Shown: positions 57,178-64,000 of the stretch, in pieces
How the letters are laid out: every line of letters starts with the position of its first letter
Numbering within the stretch: the first letter of the stretch is position 1
DNA from: Carex sylvatica
Lineage: Eukaryota; Streptophyta; Magnoliopsida; Poales; Cyperaceae
Length of the DNA stretch: 64,000 nucleotides
Direction of reading: 5' to 3'
NCBI GenBank assembly: GCA_964058845.1
Contig: CAXKVR010000138.1
Span: 372,001 to 436,000, forward strand
The notes under the pieces: generated by a model
The model's input: only the letters and a program-made list of their open reading frames with translations
What the model was told of the DNA's origin: nothing
The model's database searches: none
Translations under genes and position numbers: made by a program

Positions 57178-57550
57178 GGAGGGATCCAATTACATCTTTT
57201 TTTGGTGACACCGAATTACACTATCAATTTTTAAAGTTTTCAAATTCGAAACAGTCGATCCAAACCGTTCAACATAATGGATATGTTAAAATGTGCTTGC
57301 AGACCAAATTTTATATTTTTGGAATTTTTTTACTATTTATTAAGTATTTAACAAAATCGCTATATTCAGACCATTAAATTTTTGTGTCCATTTTAATAAA
57401 TAGTAAAAAAATTCAGAAAAATATAAAATTTGATCTGCAAACACATTTTAACATATCCATCAAGTTGAACAGTTTGGATCGACTATTTGAACTTTGTAAA
57501 CATATGATGTAATTCGGTGTCACAAAAAAATAGTGTAATTGGATCCCTCC
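57178..57550. mobile_element. fold-back MITE, type C ends (GGAGGGATCC)
   Basis: It runs from GGAGGGATCCAATTACATC to TGTAATTGGATCCCTCC, flanked by (TA)n tracts shared with its two type A neighbours. The core keeps AACCGTTCAACATAATGG and CAGACCAAATTTTATATTT; the middle is shorter than in type A. Confidence 0.9.
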
Positions 57551-57575
57551 TTATATATATATATATATAGAGAGA

Positions 57576-58000
57576 GAGGTTGGCTACTATGCTTATATAA
57601 GCATATCCCCACATATGCTTATAACTCATTTTTGTGTTTCCAATGTCCAAATGGTCAATCTGAACCGTTAGATGTGATCTCTATAATGAAATGTGCTTGG
57701 AGATCAAATTTTATATTTTTCTGAATTTTTTTACTATTTATTAAGCCACTTTGAAAATCGCTAATTCAACGGTGGCTTAACAAAATAGTAAAATCAGAAG
57801 CCATCGTTGGATCAGCGATTTTCAAAGTGGCTTAATAAATAGTAAAAAAATTCAGAAAAATGTAAACTTTGGTCTCCAAGCACATTTCAATATAGAGATC
57901 ACATCTAACGGTTCTAATCGACCATTTGAACATTAAAAACATAAAAATGAGTGATAAGCATATGTGGAAATATACTTATATAAGCATAGTAGCCAACCTC
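57576..58000. mobile_element. fold-back MITE, type A ends
   Basis: It runs from GAGGTTGGCTACTATGC to CATAGTAGCCAACCTC within a (TA)n/(GA)n tract. Both arms carry the GTTAGATGTGATCTCTATA variant and its complement, the variant found on only one arm of the 10.3-kb copy. Confidence 0.92.
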
Positions 58001-59035
58001 TCTATATATATATATATATATATAGCAGCGTTCTAATGTAAAACAGTACCGGAGAGGTTCCCAAGTCTGTTTTCTTTGCATAACAGGATCATCCTTTTAA
58101 GTATCTCTTGCATTAATTCAAACATTAATAAATAAAACAAAGCATTTAAATAAAAATAAAATTAACTTGTGTACTTTACACAGAGATAGGAGTTGGTCCC
58201 CCCCTGTCTGTCCGAATGCGTATCTTCAGCATTAACTCAAAAGAGAATCTTTTGAGTTAGTGAATTTTAACCGTCTGATTTTAAACGGAGCTAACCGTTT
58301 GATTTTAAACGAAGCCAATTTAGCTCTACTTATATCTTAGAAGGGCTTTAATATTAGTGCAGATCTAGTTTACATGAATCTTAAAATAAATCAAATAGTC
58401 GAGATGAATTAACTCAAAAGATTCCCTTTTGAGTTAATGTGAGGATACGAATTACTGTCTGCCCCCATATAGCACAACTGAATCTCATTTTAGGCCTTAT
58501 TCACATTTTTTGTTTCCGATTCAAAATCTGGGATGGCGTTTTTGAAGTAATTTTTTTTTCGCAGACTAATATTATCTTAATTAAATTTCAGTCGAGCAAT
58601 TCGAATTCATTGCCTATTTAAACATAGAAGTCAAAAAACCTTTTTGAGATTCGTATCAAATTAAAACATACCACTCAGATTAAATTGTACTCTAGATAAT
58701 TGCACTAAATACGAATCCGTAAACATCACTGGATCTACTTTTCTTTTTACAAAAGAGGCAAGGAATATACCAATTTTTATCTAAAAAAAAAAAGAGAGAA
58801 ACCAATCAACCCTTATGAAAAAAAGTTTTATTCTTACTCATATTTTCAAATACATTACATATCGGGTAAAATGATTAAGAGATGCTAATAACAACCCATA
58901 AATCGGTAAAACATTTTTCAAAGAAATTAAAACGAAGAAAAAATAAATAATAAAAACAACTAATTTATATTATGAAAATTTAGTAAAATCCAAACTTAAC
59001 AAATATCATGTATTATCTCGATATATATATATATA
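58001..59035. other. intergenic DNA holding one more fold-back element
   Basis: Apart from the element at 58214-58454 no gene or RNA is recognised. Confidence 0.4.
58214..58454. repeat. ~240-bp fold-back MITE with ~40-bp inverted termini
   Basis: CGTATCTTCAGCATTAACTC followed by AAAAGAGAATCTTTTGAGTT is mirrored by AACTCAAAAGATTCCC and GAGTTAATGTGAGGATACG. CTGTCTGTCC (58204-58213) and CTGTCTGCCC (58455-58464) flank it, a possible 10-bp target duplication with one mismatch. Confidence 0.65.
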
Positions 59036-59540
59036 GAGGTTGGCTACTATGCTTATATAAACATATCCCCACATATGCTTATAACTCATTTTTGTATTTT
59101 CAATGTCCAAATGGTCGATCGGAACCGTTCATCTTGTTCTCCATATTAATATGTTCTTGGAGACCAAATTTTACATTTTTCTGAATTATTTTACTATTTA
59201 TTAAGCCACTTTGAAAATCGCTGATCCAACGGTGGCTTCTGATTTTACTATTTTGTTAAGCCACCGTTGGATCAGTGACCGAAAAAAGTTTACTATTTTT
59301 TTAGAATTTTTAAAAATCATCACTTTGCTGAATTTTTTATTATTGTTTAGTTTAATCAAAAATTCAAAAAAAATAGTAAAAAAAACTTAAAAAAATGTAA
59401 AATTTGGTCTCCAAGCACATTTTAATATGAAATACACGTTGAAAAGTTCGAATCAACTATTTAAACTTTGAAAATGAAGATATGAGGGGAGGATGTACGT
59501 TAAGAGCACAAAAAGAGAGTGCATTTTAACACCACCTCTC
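59036..59540. mobile_element. chimeric fold-back element: type A left half, different right half
   Basis: The left half is a type A arm (GAGGTTGGCTACTATGC ... CACCGTTGGATCAGTGA). After about 59280 the symmetry is lost. The right half has the core AATTTGGTCTCCAAGCACAT but ends GCATTTTAACACCACCTCTC, unlike any type A end. (TA)n flanks both sides. Confidence 0.75.
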
Positions 59541-60615
59541 TCTTTATATATATATATATATAATAATTATTCTATGTGGTAACAGAAAAAAGATAGTCTA
59601 TACATGTAACCTTATTCATTAAGTAACGATATTTTTTTATCCTTATCTGTAGAAGTAAGCAAAAAAAATATACTTATACTGATCATCTTATCGATTATGG
59701 TAAGAATCGGATAAACAGATAAGATGGTGCCTTTGACACCCCGGCCCATCCCATTGCGAATTCCACTTGTCGGTTTCTATGTCCTCCGATAAATTTCTCC
59801 TGATTTTTCTTGTTAGCATTATGTAATTTATACAACACGACTAATATTGTAGCGGGTTGAAATGATAGTGGGAAACTGGGAATGAGTCAGAAACAACTCT
59901 ATACATGCTTTTTTTACTTGAACTCCATATACATGTTGAAATAGAGGATGGACAACGCAGTAGAACCAGTACTCTCGCAAAAACGCATCAGCCTGGACCT
60001 GCCACATGCCAAGTAGGCCTCGCACCGCATTTTTCACCAAGCCCATAGGGATGGGAACGTTCTAATGCCTATCAGATCAAGTCTGATTTGGTGGACATCT
60101 AAACCATTTTGGGAGAGCATCGAGACTCATACCAGAAGACTTCAATCCCATGAGTTCTGATCTCCTAAAGTAACTGAAATTAAGTTTAGATCTGGACCGT
60201 CAGATTTGAATCGAGACGTTGGATTAAGAAGTTCTGTGCGCTCCACCTCGAACTGATTAGCCCGAATTCGAATCAGACGGCCCAGATCTAAACTAAAAAA
60301 TTGGAACCTAATTTGCTATCTTTTATGTTAAAACTTAAAACTCATTTTAAATTTATAAAATTCTTTTTTCTCAAAAAAATTATAAAATTCTCATTTTAGG
60401 CTTTATTTAAAAAAAATTATGTATGTAGCTAGAATAATAAAACAACGTAAAATGTGTAAAAAAATGATAGGACAAATTGTTCTTTTCCCTACTTGTGATA
60501 TACACAAACGTGTACTTAAACATTATTATATATGCATCACAAGTAGCAAAATAAATTATTTATCTTCACAAACTAGTAAATTAAAAGACTGAACATTTTC
60601 ATAACATATGATACA

Positions 60616-60646
<31 letters not shown>

Positions 60647-61060
60647 TTAAAATAGTATAATTAGAACTAAATACATTTAAAATGGGAGAAATAATTCTAC
60701 TTTTATTTCAAAAAGAAAATTCTGATTTCAACCGTCGATCTTTATTGAGATTTGCATATGAAAAAATTTAAACAGTTGGAATCGGAATAGCAAGAACATA
60801 TTATTCTTTTAGAATAACAGCAAATTTATTTTCTGAAATGAGTGGGATACAAAAGGTAATAAATTGGTAAATTTGTGATTTTTGAAATTTATAAGATAAA
60901 TATGATTATTATAATTTTAGAAGGGAAAATACATAAATTGAAAAGTTTCGAAGGACATACATGAAATTTTCTCATATCAACTATTTCCGTAATCATTCAT
61001 CAATTAATTTCATTTCTTTCTTTTTTTCTTTTTTCTTTTTTCTTTTTTCTTTTCTTGTTT
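59541..61060. other. intergenic DNA with TE remnants
   Basis: TGACACCCCGGCCCATCCC at about 59730-59748 resembles an LTR terminus, but no partner or boundary is seen. Imperfect inverted arms GTTTAGATCTGGACCGTCAG and CAGACGGCCCAGATCTAAAC lie at 60182-60295. A (GT)n(AT)n microsatellite spans about 60616-60646. Confidence 0.4.
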
Positions 61061-61420
61061 TTTTTGATTGAAAGTCCGTAAGCGATTGTATTGATCCACA
61101 AGATAGCTATTACATAGGTTTCTTTTGATTAAAATAAAAATATGAAAACCTATACATTAAGTTACTTGTAAAATTATCTAATTTGATATGTCAGAAAATA
61201 ACATATATGTGAGGCCAAATAATACGAATTGGTCTATTCGCGCCCGATTAGTAAGTAGGTGAGCCTTCTGATTTTCTTCTATGAAAATGTAAACATAGCA
61301 GTAATTTTTAGAGTTGCATGGCTGGCGGAGTACACCATATCAAGCCCTTCCTTAAGGACGAAACGTCTTCTTCTTTCCAAAATCGATGCTGTCAGAGGAA
61401 TTCACAGCCGAGAGGCACTG
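61061..61420 (-). mobile_element. probable 3' fragment of a LINE
   Basis: On the minus strand the sequence ends GATCAATACAATCGCTTACG, GACTTTCAATC and a long A-rich tail (the T-rich run at 61018-61066). Upstream, a broken frame with ENQKAHLLTNRARID resembles the tail of a plant LINE ORF2. No conserved motif is complete, so the call rests mainly on the poly(A)-terminated 3' UTR-like structure. Confidence 0.4.
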
Positions 61421-62110
61421 AATCAAACTGGATCGAGACAGTCACCACTTAGAGAGGAGAAAGAAGAGGGCACTAAATCAAATTAGACTGGAACAATTAA
61501 CACTCAGCTGAGAAGACACTGAATTAAACCAGACCGAAAACTGAATCAACCGGTCCATGACAGTCAGCACTCAGAGAGGTGGAAGAAAAAAAAGGAAAAG
61601 AAGAAGAAGAAAGAGAGAAAGAAAGAGGCAATTATTTGTAATCTCGTCATTATCAATAACCATAAAAATACGTACCTTATTTGTATATATAGTTATAGTA
61701 GATACTACGAAGATGGAAACAAATACACAACACCTTCAGTCGAATCCGACAAGTAGAGATGAATAGATGAGGCGATGAGCAGCAAAATCCTTAAAAAAAG
61801 TCATCTTCTCGAGTGAAACAAGACGAGGTAGACCGAGCAAAAGAGAAGGAATGGAGGCGAGACAGGGCGGAGCAACCGAACTGGTGTTGCGACTCTCAAA
61901 ACAGCAGACTTTGAATCACGTTCAATATCACCTAGTTGATATTCCGGAGATAACTTAGTTGATATTCCGAAGAAATCTCCCTAATTAATTTCATTTCATC
62001 TTCATTTCTATAATTACAATTGTGGACCAACTAATGTGGCAAAGAGATTAATATTTTGTAATTGCAAGGATGCTCTTATCTCCATTTTTATATTAGAGAA
62101 ATATTCTCGT
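61421..62110. other. intergenic DNA
   Basis: A purine-rich GAAGAAAAAAAAGGAAAAGAAG tract spans about 61580-61625. AGTTGATATTCCG is repeated near 61935 and 61955. No gene is recognised. Confidence 0.4.
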
Positions 62111-63216
62111 ACTTCTGAGCACGTCCCCCAAATAGTTTAACAGAAAAAATCTTTAATATTGTCTAACTTTCATTTCCATCGCTAATATTCAAACATTTAA
62201 AGCTATATTTATAACATTTTAAAATGTTACTCGCAATCATATAAACTTCTGTCTGAAAGCATTTATATATAATTTTAACTCTCAACTACTTTTGTCTTCA
62301 AGCCAAAAAAGAAAAGATTATTTTCATCCACTTATTTATTTATTTTTTCTCTGATTATTATAATTTATTTTTCCGACGATCCGTGATGAATTTTACGAAT
62401 CTAAAAATACGAACGTTTTCTATTCAATTTTATCATTCAAATAAGATCCATGAAGAAATATTTTTGAGTAATTTAAAGTCATTTGTTTTTTTAAAGTAAA
62501 ACTCATGAGCACTTTAAATTTTCAAGTTTTTAAATCTCAGTCTACAATTATTAAAAAATTTAAGATTTTGTACATGATGTTTATATGATTTGTACACGAG
62601 CTTTGTAAATACAGTGTTATTATTGAGATTTATATGTTTTGAAGTGTTATTGTTGAGGTTTAAATTTTTTGTACATGAGGTTTATATATTTTATTCTAGA
62701 GATTTAAAGTGTTATTAATGAGGTTTATATGCTTGTAAATGAGATTTATATGCTTGTAAACAGATGTTTAAATTATTTTGAAGCAAAATAAAAAAAATTG
62801 AAAGTCACAGAGATTTAAAGTGGTAAAAAAATTTACGATACAAATATAACTCGAAAGTTATTCTTCATGGATCTCATTTGAAAGAGAAAGTCGGATAAAA
62901 ATCGTTCATATTTTTAGATTCGCAAAATTCATCACAGATCGTCGAGAAAATAGATGAGAACGATCAAAGAAAAAATAAAAAAAAAGTGGGTGAAAGAAAT
63001 CTTTTCATTTTTGGCTTGAAAACAAAAGTAGTTAGGAGTTAAAACTATGCAAATTTAGAATTTTAATGCTTGCAGATAGAGGTTTAAATGCTTGCGAGTA
63101 GCATTGTAAAATGTTATAAACATAGTTTTAAATGTTTGGATATTAGCGCTGAAAATAAAAGTTAGATAACATTGGAAGTTTTTTCTGTTAAACTACTTGG
63201 GGGACGTGCTCAGAAA
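62111..63216. mobile_element. ~1.1-kb fold-back element with ~350-bp inverted arms
   Basis: TTCTGAGCACGTCCCCCAAA ... TAACAG on the left is mirrored by CTGTTAAACTACTTGGGGGA and CGTGCTCAGAA on the right. The symmetry continues through AACATTTAAAGCTA/TAGTTTTAAATGTT, AACTACTTTTGTCTTCAAGC/GCTTGAAAACAAAAGTAGTT and AAATAAGATCCATGAAGAAA/TTCTTCATGGATCTCATTTG. The centre (about 62480-62840) has repeated GAGGTTTATATG phrases. No transposase is present. It is related to the element at 22180-23020. Confidence 0.75.
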
Positions 63217-64000
63217 TTTTGTTTGAGGTACAATTATCAAGCTCCTTTATATTAAGTGCGTAGATGATATGATCAAATAGTTGTGATTAAAAGATAAAAT
63301 TTTGAATTGAATATTAGTCCTCCAATTAAATAGTAGCCTTCTTTTGATTATGTGTATTTTTTTTAATATTTTTCTACATGTAGATGTCTAAATTTATTTA
63401 TACACATACTCGCTACATACAAATTGTATCATCTATCTGATTGGTCTTGATTTCTTTTCATTTTTTAAATGTCATTTAAAGAATTTTTAGATTGATTGAT
63501 AATTAATTGGTCATGTCTTCATTTCTTTCTATTTTTTATCTTTTAAGAAATGTTATTTATCATTTAATATGTTACTTTGTATGTGATTTTTGTATGAAAA
63601 TATTTTAAAAATATAAAAAAAGATGTATGTCATTTAAGAAATGTTATTTACATGTATATGTATTTAATATGCCATTTAGAAATATGACTTATCATTTGTA
63701 ATTTTTTTAATGAAAAAATGTAATTTTGTATGAGAGTTTTTTATTTTTTATTTGTAATATATTTCGTTACAATGCACAAGTACAACACTAATTATTTGTA
63801 AAGCAATTACAAAATATTACATGGCACTTCTGAACAAATTACTAATATAGCAGTTATTCTAGTGCTAAGTTAGAGAGTGCTCCACATCACTACTACTAAA
63901 TAATGTGTTAAAAAAGCAACAATAATAACAATGATGATGATGATGATGATGTTATTTTGTGCACCGCTAACTTAGTATTTGATTAATTTGCTTGAATAAC
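63217..64000. other. intergenic AT-rich DNA with (GAT)n
   Basis: No gene is recognised. AAGAAATGTTATTTA is repeated near 63545 and 63637, suggesting a local duplication. An (ATG)7-type microsatellite lies at about 63931-63952. Confidence 0.4.

Noticed and set aside
59828..60046. Minus-strand 72-codon frame
   Set aside because: No recognisable motif and no start context; it lies beside an LTR-like terminus and is probably chance or TE debris.
1..64000. tRNA, rRNA or snoRNA genes
   Set aside because: I looked for GGTTCGAATCC-like B boxes with a matching A box and acceptor stem and found none. Isolated TTCGAA/GTTCAAATCC words occur in the first 500 bases and in the zinc-finger gene only.

Overview
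This window is nuclear DNA from a flowering plant. The evidence is intron-containing genes, a plant-type H2A.W histone, an atypical plant bHLH factor, a C1-2i (QALGGH) zinc finger with an EAR motif, and abundant plant retrotransposons and MITEs. The sequence is AT-rich and gene-sparse. I cannot name the species; nothing looks grass-specific.

Genes. Six protein-coding genes are well supported. They are: histone H2A.W (1764-2324, +, 2 exons); a conserved plant protein of unknown function (6322-7242, +, 2 exons); an atypical bHLH factor (14584-17496, +, 9 exons, 269 aa); histone H2B (24285-24707, +, single exon); a small, probably mitochondrial RRM protein (26845-27680, +, 4 coding exons, 105 aa); and a ZAT-like two-finger repressor (30779-31279, -, single exon). 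All splice sites given keep the reading frame and were read by eye. The two histone genes carry histone-type promoter motifs. The unknown-protein gene and the RRM gene share a TGGGCC/GGCCCA plus telo-box promoter, as in many plant housekeeping and organelle-related genes. The genes do not form a pathway or operon.

Transposons, left arm (1-33 kb). A decayed LINE with zf-RVT and RNase H-like remains lies at 3.67-4.94 kb. A family of fold-back MITEs lies at 8.3-10.7 kb. A 1.49-kb element with long terminal inverted repeats and a perfect 9-bp target duplication sits at 19.5-21.0 kb. Several other fold-back elements are present.

Transposons, 33.0-55.1 kb. This block is an almost completely decodable transposon nest. 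Two neighbouring host elements each contain serial insertions, and nearly every layer can be delimited by its own target-site duplication. Chain 1: a MULE-like MITE contains LTR-like X1, which contains LTR-like L1, which contains a fold-back MITE. Chain 2: LTR-like L2 contains LTR-like G (which contains X2) and a 6.5-kb LINE; the LINE contains a 4.2-kb CACTA element, which contains another fold-back MITE. The CACTA element carries an array of poly(A)/poly(T)-flanked hairpins.

Right arm (55-64 kb). This is intergenic DNA with more members of the fold-back family, mostly inserted in (TA)n tracts. One of them is chimeric, with ends from two subfamilies. There are also other inverted-repeat elements and a probable LINE 3' fragment.

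The most interesting material is the fold-back MITE family, which has one conserved core, several unrelated outer ends and 9-10-bp target duplications. Next are the dated TE nest, the CACTA hairpin array, and an H2A.W tail carrying an SQE site.
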